A stretch of DNA of 64,000 nucleotides from Larix kaempferi. Lineage: Eukaryota; Streptophyta; Pinopsida; Pinales; Pinaceae. The stretch spans positions 5,100,001 to 5,164,000 of the forward strand of contig BSBM01000007.1 in the NCBI GenBank assembly GCA_027924585.1, read 5' to 3'. This document shows, piece after piece, positions 23,060-35,449 of the stretch; positions within the stretch are counted from its first letter, which is position 1; each line of letters begins with the position of its first letter. Made by a program: the position numbers and the translations under genes. A model generated the notes under the pieces. The model had not been told where the DNA came from. It searched no databases and saw only the letters and a list, made by a program, of their open reading frames with translations.

Positions 23060-24318
23060 TTGTCACATACCAGGGGACCTCATGGTGAATTTGGGGCATG
23101 GGTAATGAATATGCTAGTTGAATTTGCCTCTGATATGTAATTTTGTTCTTCTAATGATTTCAATTATACATTTACAGTAAAATAATCATCAAGGATAATT
23201 TTAGGGGTGAAATTTAGACCATGGGCTATTTTCCCATGTTTTTTTCCATAAAAATATTCGCCAATTTGCATTTTTTGAAGCCCCATTTCTGCCAATTTTG
23301 ATAGGGTAAAATTTTTTCAATCTAAAAATTGCCAAATTATTATATAACTATATAAAATCTTTAGAAATGGAAATAATTTTAGAAAAATATCGCCAAATAT
23401 TTTATAGTTGACATTTTAAGAATTGGTAAGATTCGCCAAGGTTTATATACTTTTAAATAAGTATGGGTCCTTAAAATTATCCCTGATAATCATGTGTATA
23501 ATTACTCATAAAAATATATTAAATCTCTACCAATTATTTCCATAAGAAGGCATTTACATAGCCATTATTTCAATTCCATAATTCATATGATGGGAGTGAG
23601 CAATACAATAAAAAATAAATACCATACATTTATTCATATAATAAACTTATATAAAATATTGCCAACTGGTTGCAAACCAAGAACATTCCTCCCAGTCAGA
23701 GGCTCTATCAAGCCATATATTTCTTTGATAGAGCCACCCCCGAGCTGGGGATACCCATCCACAAGAATGCACCTATTTTCTACTATATCTACCCAATCCT
23801 TTATCCTCGGTCTAGCTTCCATTCCCATTTTGGTGATGGTGGTACATCCATTGGTGGTATAGGTCTTACATCAATGAAGGTTTAGACATGGAAGAATGAT
23901 GGGAAAATGGTCTCCAACCAAAATGGGTGTCTCTGAGCTGAATGAATGATCCATGATGGGATAGCTCTCTCTTTTTATATGCATGGGTGAGACTATCCAA
24001 GTGGCACCAAGGTTGATAAGAACTATCCACTTGGAATCCATGCAGTTGGACACTTTTTCGCCCTTCTTCTAAGGAAAGTTGGACAAGTGGCATATTTGGG
24101 TTTGGGACATATTTCCCCCCTCCAATATTGGGCTTAGGATGATCACTCTCCCCATTGTGGAAAGATACCCCCCCATCTCTTCTTTGTCCTTCTCGATTCT
24201 AGTAGTCGTATGTTATATTAAATATAAAACATACATAATTACATCACTCATGTTGGGATTATATCCATATCATCCATATTTACATAATTACATTCTGGAG
24301 TAAAAAACAGGGTGTTAC
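23060..24318 (-). mobile_element. Solo LTR-like element in X1
   Basis: On the minus strand it begins (T)GTAACACCCTG, the usual start of many plant gypsy LTRs, and ends ...GTATGTGACAA. The left flank is ATATG. The right flank in X1 is AAACG, but in the X2 copy it is a perfect ATATG. The exact boundary is ambiguous by one base because of microhomology (TG/CA termini with a shorter duplication, or a 5-bp ATATG). The uninterrupted target TCCATATGTGGTCTCCC is visible at 47666. No internal coding region, so a solo LTR is the simplest reading. Confidence 0.75.
23190..23485. mobile_element. 296-bp hAT-like MITE nested in the solo LTR (X1)
   Basis: Ends are inverted: CAAGGATAATTTTAGGGG on the left against CAGGGATAATTTTAAGGA (reverse complement) on the right. 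The 8-bp ATAATCAT occurs directly outside both ends (23182-23189 and 23486-23493). Size, TIR and an 8-bp duplication fit a hAT-type MITE. The interior repeats TTCGCCAA and TGCCAATTTT motifs. The X2 copy is at 46470-46766. Confidence 0.85.
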
Positions 24319-24689
24319 AAACGTGGTCTCCCAAACCATCACATTATGCCCCAATTCACACTAACACCTCCCACCCCTTACATAGTATCCCTCTAACCCC
24401 TAGGATTCCAAACATGACAATAGACCCCCAAAAACCTCTATCAATATGACCTCGAGCGCACATTTCTCCAATATCAAAATTACCTTCCAACACACTTATC
24501 CGATACCACACACTTAGTCTTGGCACATTATGGTTCAAGAACATGCTATGCAGCATTATACAATAACTACTCCCACCCCTCACACTACACCACTAACCCA
24601 TAAGACCCTAAAAATGGAAGTACACTACTAAAACACCTTAACCCTTGCTCATTGTGATCTTGATCACACCTTATCCCATGGCCACAATG

Positions 24690-25250
24690 AACCCCTCACA
24701 GATAGGACTCAACTTTAGCTTCCATTTAAATTCATATAAATGGTCTCTAGCACTCATGGTTCATGCACAATACCGCAAAGAAACAAAAAATCCCTACATA
24801 GGGAATATTTAGTCTACAAGTGAGGTATGGTCATCATTTTGAGGATTAGTGCCTCAAGGATGGTCTTTGGGGCCCATGCAATGGTTCAATGTCACAATTT
24901 GTGGTATTATAACACAAAATGTTATCTCAAGGGCCCATGACCCATGTATGGCATCTCTCGACATCAAATAGATATTTAATAGGAAATCCATGTCCCATGA
25001 GTTCAATGTGGTGGTTATTTCAAGGTTACATGCACTTGGGATGGTTCTTGTAAATTAATCCATGGTATCAAGGATCAGGGGCCATGTGCAGGTCCCTAGA
25101 CTATCACATTATGCCCCAATGAACACTAACCCCTCCCACCCCTTACAAAGCATCCCTCTAAATCCTAGGATCCCAAATATGATAACAAGCCCCTAAAACC
25201 CTTTACCAATATAACCTCAAGCACTCATTGCCCCATTATCCCATCTTGAT
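24690..25250. repeat. ~880-bp tandem repeat, copy 3 (start of unit B)
   Basis: Starts CCCCTCACAGATAGGACTCAA. It includes the uninterrupted ACATCAAATAGATATTTAAT that shows the empty site of the 1201-10512 retrotransposon. It runs into the unit-B spacer near 25250. Confidence 0.88.
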
Positions 25251-27462
25251 TGTTGAATAATTTATTCCTTCAAGATTCTTGTTTTGAATGCTAAGTGGTT
25301 AACTTGTATTTTGTTTTTTTAAATGGTCATCTTTTAATAATGTTTAAGAGTCTTGTTAGGTATGCAGAAGCTCGATCAAGAAACTTAGCTCATTCAAGCT
25401 CCTCTTCCTACCAACCATGAACAATAGCAATTTTTTTTTGTATTTTCAAGAGCTCGATTGAGATTCATAGCTCAATCAAATGCCTTAACATGCCAACTCT
25501 CGGTTGGTTACGGTCTTTACAAGAGATTGATCTATCTCTTTGTTGCAGTCAAGCAAGATTCTTAATCGAGTAATTTGTCAACTTGCATAAAGCCTCGATC
25601 AAGGATTTCCTTAACCCTCGATCAAGTTATTTCAAAAATCATGAAATTGTCTCAATCGAGCATTTTTAATGACTAGATTAATCTATGTAGATCAATTGAG
25701 CACTTAATTTCCAACAATCCAACCCACTTGCTGCAAAATTTTCTACAATTGCAACTTCCAAAAACTAGATCATCTTCATGTCTTCCATCTTATGTGGCAT
25801 AGTTAATTCCTCTAGTTTCGTCAATGAATCCTCTATCGAATTGCATATCATTTTGACACTTCTAATTTCATATTATCTTTTTTATTTAATTTCTTTTATA
25901 AAATATACATAAAAAATTTTCCCATAGTTTCAAAGGTGCTCAGATAAAAATCAGTAACATAAAAAATACACAACCAAAAATTATGAAACACATATGGGGT
26001 CCCCATGGATCTTTCCTCTTGAAAAGGGTGCTTTCAATTTTTCAATTTATGTAAACAGTTGAAAAATGGTTGAAAACACAAATACGTATCAAATGAGATT
26101 CAAATATTTATGGGTCAACTTTAAAAAATATATATATAGATATATAGTTTAAAAAAATGTGGGATCTACTACATTTTGTGTAGATCATCCTCCTATATAT
26201 ATTTTTAAAATTATATTTTGAACATTGAATTATTTGATGGGAACAAAGCTCACTTGTTGACTATTTAATAACTTTGGAAGGCCAAACATTTAATTAAATG
26301 TAAATTTGACACAATAAATGACACTAATATTTTTTCAAAAAAATACACTTAGAAAGAAAACACAATTCCAAACAAGTTTCTTTTTTACTACACATCAAAT
26401 TCACAAGAATTGTGAGTTTTGGCAGCTCCAATCTAAAAAAATATGTAAAATATCAAATTTTCATCACCACATTACATTGAAAAGTGTTAGCCACATTCAT
26501 GGATTCACCCATTTAAACAAATAAATAGTTCAATTAGGCATGGAAGTTGAAGAAAGACCCATTACTTGTAATGTTGTTGATCATCAATATACCCTTAGTA
26601 AATCATTGACATATAATAAACATAATGAATCTTTTGTAAGTCCTTCAAAATCTGTAGAAAATGTATATATGGCAAACACTCTTTCTTTGTGCAAATTCAC
26701 ATAAGAATGTGTTATTGATAATAGAATTGGAAGATTTTATTTAGTCAGAAAGCCTCCCAAACGGGAAATGAAGTATCTAAAAGTGTCAAACAAAAGAATG
26801 GACTTAAATACAAGTCAAAATTGTATCAGCCACAACCATATGCATTAGAAAATTCCAAGATGAATGAATTTGGTAAGCCAAAAGTGGAAGTGTGACGAGA
26901 TGTATTTATTTAGAAAAGTTATTGGATAAAAAAAACAATTTGGAATCAAATCAATGTTTTTTAGTTTACTAATAAATGTTCTAAATTATTGAAAGTAAAA
27001 ACTTCAAAATCTTGTAAACATTTAGGATGAATTTGAAGATGAATGTTCTATGCACAACACAACAATGATTATTTTGGAAAGTGATGAAGTAGAAGGGATT
27101 CCATGTAAAAATTGCATTGTGGAGAAGCCTCACAACATATCCTTTAAATAGGATAATAATCTAATACTTAAACTATGGAAATGTCTCATGAAAATAAATC
27201 CAAAATATGATGTGAGGGACTTTCCAGTATCATTTAGGTTTGAAACAAATATATAATAGACTTCAAACATTATATGATATTTACATATATATTTTATTGT
27301 ATAGTTTTATTACGAATACTTACATTTAGTTTAATGGTTTAAATATGTTTTTTGGTTATGTATTCATCATCTCTAGTAACTCTTTACTTCAATTACATAT
27401 TCATTGTGATCAATAGTTTTTATTTAATTAACTTATATATCCTTGTGTAGTTACATTTCTAG
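25251..27462. other. Unit B left spacer
   Basis: Collinear with 10801-12993 in unit A, including the ATGGAAGTTGAAGAA frame at 26540 and a segment reading CLMKINPKYDVRDFPVSFRF near 27187. Otherwise AT-rich, with no other gene seen. Confidence 0.6.
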
Positions 27463-27936
27463 TTATTGGCATTGGGAGTAGAGGGATTGCTAATTGGAGT
27501 TCAAGTGTTTACAAAAAAAAGACTTAAGTACAAACAACTTGATTTTATGTACAATTATCACAATTATTATGCACAAATGTTTAGTCTTAACATTGCTAAT
27601 TTTGCACAAGAGAATTTTGACATTGCTATATGGTTTTCATATTTAGATTGCATGAAAAGAAAAATCATGAGTAAATTTATGAAAAGTTCTTATTTATTTG
27701 GAGTTTCCTTAAATGTATACATACTTTACTACCATTTACCAATGTATGCATATATTGGTGGAGCACTACATATTTACAAGAAACTAATGAAATATGTATT
27801 TATCGAAGATGCAAATAGATATGAAAAATCAAACATATTGTTTATACATGAAGGTCAATACCAATCAAAAGTAAATAACAATGAGAAATGTTTGAAATTA
27901 CTATCAAGTTGGACATTTGGTGGTTTAGATGAAAGA

Positions 27937-27937
<1 letters not shown>
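27463..27937 (+). pseudogene. FCP1/NLI-interacting-factor-like phosphatase exon, copy B
   Basis: This is the best-preserved copy. The frame is open from TCTAG|TTATTGGCA through LLALGVEGLLIGVQVF, KKRLKYKQLDFMYNYH, NFAQENFDIAIWFS and NILFIHEGQ. The pattern fits a plant FCP1-homology domain (HAD fold; protein serine phosphatases, usually nuclear). Motif I is LGVEGLL where active members have D-x-D/N-G, and the DD motif is HE, so catalysis is not expected. A second frame over 27700-27750 also resembles the family (LFIW...KC-x-HT), hinting at compensating indels. The reading frame runs into (AT)n repeats at 27938 and a duplicated exon end. Confidence 0.55.
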
Positions 27938-27999
<62 letters not shown>

Positions 28000-28084
28000 C
28001 AATGAGAAATGTTTGAAATTACTATCAAGTTGGACATTTGGTGGTTTAGATGAAAGAGGCATGCATATATATATATATATATTT
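27938..28084. repeat. Long (AT)n with a tandem duplication of the exon end, unit B
   Basis: About 28 AT dinucleotides (27940-27998). Then a repeat of the 60-odd bases AACAATGAGAAATG...GAAAGAGGCAT (28000-28062), then a second AT tract (28064-28083). The pattern is consistent with slippage or unequal exchange within the microsatellite. Confidence 0.92.
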
Positions 28085-29100
28085 TGAGTTATATAGGGCC
28101 TTTTCCAAACATGAGGCATTGGTTAAAAACATTCAAATTTGTAACACGATAGTGAGGAAAACTTATTTAAATTTCAATCAAGTTGGACATTTCATGGTAC
28201 ATATCAAAGACATTAAAAAAATTTATGTGTTTTATGATAAATTTTTTTTTTTAATAGATGGTTTTTGGCAAAAAAATAAAATATGAATGCTAAGTAATGA
28301 CGTTTTTGAAAAATTTCATACCATATTAGCACGAACTATACTTATAATTTTGCAATTTACAAATAACAATACTAATGAAGGTGTGTTGTATTTCTTTTCC
28401 TAAAGATATAAGAGATGTATTAAAGAAATTGTTCATTATATCTTATATGAATGGAGCCTTGCTACATGCAATTCATAAAATATCATTATAAAACAAGTGA
28501 TTTCCAAGAAATTCAAACATTGATAAAATTACAAAAAAATATTTTATACACCCATAAGTTAGAGAGTTATCTAAACAATACCTTAGTATTTTTTAAGTTG
28601 GTTTATGGAAATTTGTGCAACAAAAAAATGTGATCAATTTTTGTCATTTTTATTTGATAAAACTGGATTGAAAGGGAGCAATTTAAATTCATTATAATAC
28701 AAGATAACTATGACACCATACCAAAAAGGGGTTATGTTGGTGTTGGGATCCACGTGTATATCTCAAACCTTTAATAAAAACTTTGTGATATCTTGATGGA
28801 TGTTTATGATGCTAGAAATACAGTGATTGTATATGATTTGAAAGCAGAACATGTTTGTCATAATAAAGGGAACTATGTAATTACAAAGTGCTATAATTGT
28901 GATGATGTGAAAGGCACATACTTATTTGATCGATTGTGGCCCTTGCTTGTTACACTTGAATGATGTTTGTGATGTGATATCTAATGTAAAAGACATGAAA
29001 CTAGTTTGTCAAATAATGTAATTAGTTATTTTTCCTATATATTTTCTTTGTGACAATGTTTTTGTGGTTAATAAGGTATTTGGATTTTTATATACCCAAT
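28085..29100. other. Unit B middle spacer
   Basis: Counterpart of 13503-14520 in unit A, with the 60-residue frame at 28451-28633 and a frameshifted version of the VYDLKAEHVC frame at about 28711-28963. No recognised domain. Confidence 0.55.
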
Positions 29101-30726
29101 TGTAATATCCCGATTTTGACCCCATTGAATTAAAATTGTAAATGATGTAACTATAGTTATTAAATCATGGTGAGGAGCTCAAGGCCAAGGCCCCGCCATC
29201 GATTTAGTGTTTTATGTATTGGCAATTAAAAATCAGTGCATATGGTTCTTGTGCTAGACAAGCACAATGTAAATTAAGACATCATGTAACTACGAATTTT
29301 GATGAAATGCCCACAACTAGCTATGCAATGCAACAAAGAGATGGGGGCATGATTTTTACAAGGAATATGGAGGGAAATTATTCAAACCCTTGAGCCAATA
29401 GTGTTAAGCCAAATTTCATGAGAAAACCCATAAACCACCAACTACCCATTTTGACTTATGCACCCAATCATTTAATTCTTCCAAGAGTTGGTTGAGGCAG
29501 TTAATGCCTTGGGAATGGAGAGGTATGGCAGTCAATTTCGTGTATGGGCAAGCCATCAACCTGGAAAATCGTATTTTTCTTTCTTGGACAAGAAAACACC
29601 AACGAAATGGTGCCCAAAGCCATTCTTGACCCATGGACTTTGCTCTCACATGCAGTCTGAACTAGCTGGGCTTTCCCCATCACGTTTTTCATCATTTTCC
29701 TGCATTTTTCCATGGCTGGGAGCTCATTTTTGTGTTACACAGTGGCTGGGAGAGGAGGACCACGATTTGGGGTTGTTATGGAGGTCGTTTTTTCCCTGGA
29801 ATGTCCATGGACGTTTTTCTGAAAATGGATTTGTCTTCCTAGGGTTGTTTCCTCATTTAGCTTTTCGTTTTGGCTGCCCACATTTTTCTGAATCTGATAG
29901 AAACCCCATTTTAGGCATCCCACTTTAAAAACGCTTTTCTACATGCCCAGTACTTGTGATTTTGTTGTTAAGTGCATCCCTGTTTTGGTTTGAACCCGTG
30001 ACTAAGAAATTTGGAGTGGAAGTGGACAGAATTGGCTTGATAAACCTAGTGAGGAAGGTAACCTCTCAAGAATATCAAAAGGGCTGGCTACTCTTCTATG
30101 CACACCTTGAACAACACTAGAATGGAAGGTTTGGCTTGAGGGACTGTGTATTAGTGAAGGGAATACTTCCTTGTGTGGGGTGTGTAGGCATTATGGGTGC
30201 CAAGCTAGATAGATCTTATAGAGGTATCCTTGGATCTTTGTTTGAGCTCACTAGCTTAGCAATTTATTCCCTCCCCTTTGCCTTAGTAGCCTGATAAACC
30301 CAACTGTGGATTGGCTTGGCTAATTTTGGTGTATTTTGGCTATGTGTGAGTCTATTGTCCCCTTTTCCTTATAGAAATCATGCCCAGCTCAGGGGTGGCA
30401 ATTGTGCTGAGAGATTGATGAGCACAATTAGCCTATGGTTGGGCGGAATGTTGCAGCAGCATAGCTAGTTGCTCGGGACTACTCTGTTTTAAGATAAGTA
30501 CTCTCTTGTGTTAAAGTCTGCAATGTATTTATTTGATGTTTACCATGAATATCTTGAATGTATTTTAGATATGTAGATGATTTTAATTTTGTCATGTTTA
30601 ATTACTATATGCATATGTATGTGTCTTTTATTATCAATGAGTTTTACTTAATGGATATGGGGCTACATGCCCAGTTTTAGTGCCATGTTCTCTCCCTAGC
30701 TCGGTCTAATGGGAGGGGACTTGACA
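29101..30726 (+). mobile_element. Solo LTR, 1,626 bp
   Basis: Starts TGTAATATCCCGATTTTGAC and ends ...GGGGACTTGACA, the TG...CA termini of a plant gypsy-type LTR. CCAAT flanks both sides (29096-29100 and 30727-30731). Units A, C and D read straight through ATACCCAATG at this place, so it is an insertion unique to unit B. It has no internal coding region; open frames near 29488-29928 lack motifs. Confidence 0.92.
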
Positions 30727-30731
30727 CCAAT

Positions 30732-32134
30732 GCCATTTTATTAGTTTAGTAGTACAACTTGTAGATAAGGTGTAACTAACTTTTAAATCTATGAATGACA
30801 TAGATTAAATCCAATTGAAAATTAAGTGCAAAATTAGGGTTTAAAGGTGTAGAATTCAACGCTAAATGTGCCCATATTGGATTCAAAAGTGAAAAATCAT
30901 ATTCTAAAAGTACTAATATCAACTTTGAAAAGTGTAAGATCTGGGTTTTAAAGTGGCAATATTGGATTTCAAAAGTACAAAATCAAATTCCAAAAATACA
31001 AATATTGAATTTAAATTTTCAATTTTGAAATATGATATTGACACTTTTGAAACTAAATCTTGCGCATTATAAACTCCAATGTTTACTTTAGAAACACCGA
31101 TTTTGGCATTTCTTCGAAAGGTATGAGATTACAATTAATCCAAGTTTAATAAAATCAAGGTTAACTCCCTCTAGTAAAATTTTCCAAATATATTGAAATA
31201 TGTTTTAAACAAGCATTTCCATTATAACACACTTGTAGAGAATCCATATCCTATAGCTTATAAAAAACCTGAGTACATCTTAAAGATGATGATAAAAATG
31301 TGTGGCTTCAATGCAAATCTTAACTCCAATGCCAACTTAATAGCTTATTGATCATTCAAGCCCCATGAATTTAAGTACATAATGGATTCCAAAGTGTATC
31401 CATCATGCATCTATTTCAACCTTAGATTTGTATGATGAAATGTGATAGAATTGAACCTCTTTTGTATGAAAAAATAACATTTTAACTACAAACTATAGGG
31501 GTTAGCAAAAATATTATGGGCATGAAGCTAACATCTTTAATCAACTGTGGTTCAATTTTACAATAAGACAAGATGAATGCCTTAATATTTCATGGTGAAG
31601 GTAGGATCTTACCCTCTCCTTAATATTTTCAATTATGTAATTGATAATTCTTAAGTGTACATATCATTAGTTAGCTTCGTTAATAAAGAATTAAAATATA
31701 TATAAAAAGGAAAAATATATTAATATTGATAATATATATGTCAATGAGATAAATTATTAAACATTAATTTTAAATAAGTTAAAATAGAATTTAAATATAT
31801 ATAAAAAAAAGAAAAATATATTGATATTGATAATATATATCTTAATGAGATAAATTATTAAACATTAATTTTAAATAATTTAATATCCATAACCATTATG
31901 TAATTATGTAATAACATTGTTAAAATTATTTTCTCTTCATTATGTCAATATTTCTTTAGGAAGCTATAAATCTTCTTAATTCAAGACATTTTATCATTTG
32001 ATATAATTGGTTGAAATACATAAATTTTTTTTTACGGATTGATGTGAGGAACCTGCAACAATTAATTGATAAAATGCACAATATATGAGATCACAGAATA
32101 TTTGTATTGATCATGGGCCACTTCGAGGGGGCAA
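30732..32134. other. Unit B right spacer
   Basis: AT-rich continuation of the unit, collinear with 14540-16260, with a deletion near 31622 relative to A, C and D. A ~113-bp tandem pair occurs at 31680-31885. No gene is seen. Confidence 0.6.
31680..31885. repeat. ~113-bp AT-rich tandem pair, unit B
   Basis: Two copies of a unit with GAAAAATATATTRATATTGA and GAGATAAATTATTAAACATT. Unit C has the same pair at 52080-52275. Unit D keeps one full copy and unit A none. Confidence 0.8.
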
Positions 32135-32142
32135 CCTCCTTT

Positions 32143-33171
32143 TACGGGGGCTTCACTCAATAAACCGCTATCATAACACGTTCGTTCGTGGCATATGAAA
32201 CAATACCCCTAATTTCACTCAATATTGGAAAATACCTTCCAAAATCATTTTTTTTAACCCCCTCCCAATATGCCTTCCCAATTTAAAAAAACCCCTATTT
32301 TCACTAAATATTGTATGTATCAATTTTTTCGTTAACATTTTTTATACCCCTTTATATTTCTACCTAGTATATTGATATGATACCCTTCTTATGACCCCAC
32401 ATGCATTCTACAATGCACCTTGCTTCTTTCGATGTATATTGTGGATGCACATTAATTCACCCACAATGCAATTACTCAAACACATATCATTATGATTTGC
32501 AACATCTAATGGTCTAATGAAGAGATAGGAGATCACTTCTTGTATGTCACTAGAGCCAATGCACATAGTACAACATTTCGATTGCATGTTGCAGTTCCCC
32601 AATCGTTGACTAAGCTTGTTGTGGGCTAGGTATCCAATCCCCCAGGGCCTGTAACAAGCTTTAGGAGGTTGACTAAACCTCCCAAGGCCTGTAATAGGCA
32701 CGAGTGGTTGGGTATTCAATCCCCCAAGGCCTATCAAGGGCCTATAACAGGCCCTGGAGGCTTAGAGCCTCCCAAGGCTACTGGTAACAACTGGCTGAGT
32801 GCTATTGGTAACAATTGGTTGTCAATGACCAATGTCTCTTGAATATGATCGACTGGAAACCTACTTCACCACGAAACCACCTGGCCTCAAGCATGCCTCA
32901 AGATGTGATTTCCCTGTGTACTGGTAAGCCCGAGCCTTTCCTCAACCTGATTTCTCATCTGGCCGTGATCCTGCTATCTCCATTTGGCGGATATTTGTTA
33001 GCCTGCCCATATAAAAAAGACCCCAAAGTATTTTTGTATTGTTACATTAAATAAAAAAAAACCATTTTCCCCTTAATATATAAGCAATATAATTTTTAGG
33101 TTTTCATGAATATTTAATACCGCAATATGAATGAACGTGGTATTTAATTGCCTTCTAGTGAATCCCCCGTG
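32143..33171. mobile_element. hAT-like inverted-repeat element in the RLP-B 3' flank
   Basis: Left end TACGGGGGCTTCACTC and the reverse complement of the right end CACGGGGGATTCACTA form an imperfect 16-bp TIR. The 8-bp CCTCCTTT is duplicated at 32135-32142 and 33172-33179. Units A and C show the empty site GGCAACCTCCTTTGAGC. The 1,029-bp interior has no transposase-like frame, so it is non-autonomous. Confidence 0.88.
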
Positions 33172-34659
33172 CCTCCTTTGAGCAAACTCAATACAAATAA
33201 CTTCACGGTACCTTCATTGGCCTCAACACACACTTATATACTAAGTCTATGCCCAATACTATGGGTCAATACCATGGGATAATACAAACTATGGATCAAC
33301 AAATACTATGGGACGACTTACAAAGCATATGCGTCCAACAACAATATACCAACAAAGTAAAGAGAAAGGTTCACACGGGTTCCCAACAATTGAAACCTTT
33401 GAGACTAGTATGTTGAGATTATGCAGATTATGTAGGGAATCTATATACCCCCAAAAATGGTTGTGGCACATTTGGAGGCATCATCCAATGTTTAGCTCGT
33501 TCACATGACATAAAGACAACAATCACTCCTCCAAATCCAATTCCCATTCCCATCCCCAATGCTCTCAAGGACATTTTTTCATCCACAGAACTTAGAAATC
33601 CCACTCTTGCATTACTATTCTTACTATGATTATCACTTTTTCTCACATGTCCTTCATTTTCATTGCATGAATCTAAAGGACAACCCCATAAACACTTATT
33701 GTTTTGAAATGAAGATACACTGAATGTGGAAAACTGTGTTCCTGATGGAATTTTCCCACATAGAATATTTGATGAAACATTCAAGATTGCCAACCCATGT
33801 AATTTAGAGAGCTCTTGAGGAATCAGTCCACTCAAATTATTTTTTGCCAAGTCCAACTGCTCCAAAGTAGATACCCCGCCAAGAGATGCAGGGATTGTCC
33901 CTTCTAGTCGATTCCTAGATAAATTCAATAATCGTAAGCTACTCATTCTTCCTATGCTTACAGGGATTCTTCCTATAAGATTATTGGAAGACAAATCAAA
34001 TATAGTGTTTGTAGGCAACAAATATGATAGATTATATGCACTTCCTTTCATGAAAATTTCCATTTCATAAGGCAAGCTATATTCATCATTTGACACATTT
34101 GCGAATCCAGAGAGTCTCTCAAGGTGTGCCAGTATTCTTCCACTAAATTTGTTGTTGGATAAATCCAACACATGCAACCTGGTGAGATTTGTGATGTCTT
34201 GAGGAATACAACCATGGAAATTGTTATAACCAAATTTTAAAGCTCTCAAGTCCCAAAAAAATCTGAAGTACCAAGGAAGCTTTCCTGTCAATCCATTTTT
34301 ACTTAAATCCAGTAGTTGAAGTTGGGTGCAATTGGACAAAGATAGGGGTAGTGCACCGGATAAGTTATTGGAATGCGCGGAGAAAACTGTCATAGAATTG
34401 CATTTGCCAATGTCCTTAGGAATTGGTCCCTCTAAGCGGTTTTCTGATAGATCTAAGAATGAAAGTGAGACCAAGTTGGTAATACTATCATGAATACTTC
34501 CAGAAAAACTGTTATTATATAGGCTTAGTGTCCTCAGATACTTTAGTTGACCTATGCTATATGGGATATGCCCTGTTAATTTGTTTGAACTCAAATCTAA
34601 ATAATTCAATGAATGGAGCTTTCCTATGGCTTCAGGTATGTTACCTATGAGTGTATTAT

Positions 34660-35130
34660 TATGAAGATATAGATTAGTCAACTGAGTCAAATTGGCCAGG
34701 GCTACAGGGATGGTACCAGTTAGTTTATTTGAAGAAAGATATAGTTCAGTCAACTGAGTCAATTTGGCAAGGGATACAGGGATGGTACCATTTAGTTTAT
34801 TTAAAGAAATATGTAATGCAGTCAAGTGAGTCAAATTGGCAAGGGCTGCAGGGATGGTACCAGTGAATCTATTTGAAGAAAGATATAGTTTACTCAACTG
34901 AGTCAATTTGGCAAGGGCTACAGGGATGGTACCAGTTAGATTATTTTTAGAAATATCTAATACACTCAAGTGAGTCAAATTGGCAAGGGCTACAGGGATG
35001 GTACCAGTGAATCTGTTTGAAGAAAGATGTAGTTCAGTCAATTGAGTCAATTTGGCAAGGGCTACAGGGATGGTACAGTTTAGTTTATTTAAAGAAAGAT
35101 CTAATACAGTCAAGTGAGTCAAATTGGGAA
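34660..35130 (-). repeat. Seven tandem 72-bp LRR repeats in RLP-B
   Basis: Consecutive 24-residue LRRs of the form LA-N/K-LTQLTELYLSSNRFTGTIPVA, alternating 'ANLTHL' and 'AKLTQL' types. The DNA units are much more alike than the other LRRs of the gene. The same block holds 12 repeats in RLP-C and 13 in RLP-A. Confidence 0.9.
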
Positions 35131-35449
35131 GAGCTTTAAATGTGTTGTGACTTAGTCTATTTCGAGAGAGCTGTAAATAGTTCAACTTGGTCAAATTGGC
35201 AAAATTGACAATGTCTTCATGGATGATAGTCACTCCAATTTCGGAAAGAGCTAAGTGGGTCAACCTCGTAAAATTGGCAATGGCTTTAAGTGTGTTTCGT
35301 GAGAGGTTAAGATTAAGAGATAGATAGGAAAGCGGAAGCCTAAATATTTGGGAAGGAATAGAACCTGAAATATTATGGCCAGAAATCGACAGGTGTGTAA
35401 GCTCTGTCAAATTACCCAAGTGAGGTGGTATACTTCCTGAGAATCCGTT

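Larger units (their letters stand above)
18680..24689. repeat. Block X1, left part of a segmental duplication
   Basis: From TTATTTTCATGCCATA onward this 6-kb block aligns collinearly with 42074-48040. The left neighbours differ (RLP-A versus a gypsy remnant), so 18680/42074 is a duplication breakpoint. To the right, homology continues through unit B and unit C. From 18680 to 20280 I see only non-coding sequence with short unrecognised frames. Confidence 0.9.
22549..24689. repeat. ~880-bp tandem repeat, copy 2 in X1, interrupted by a solo LTR-like element
   Basis: Same landmarks as copy 1. It is split at 23060-24318 by an inserted element; without it the copy is again about 880 bp. Confidence 0.85.

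Noticed and set aside
27855-28119. Minus-strand frames rich in YIYIYI
   Set aside because: They are translations of (AT)n microsatellites.
29488-29928. 146-residue plus-strand frame inside the solo LTR
   Set aside because: It lies wholly within LTR sequence, has no motif and overlaps equally long frames on the other strand.
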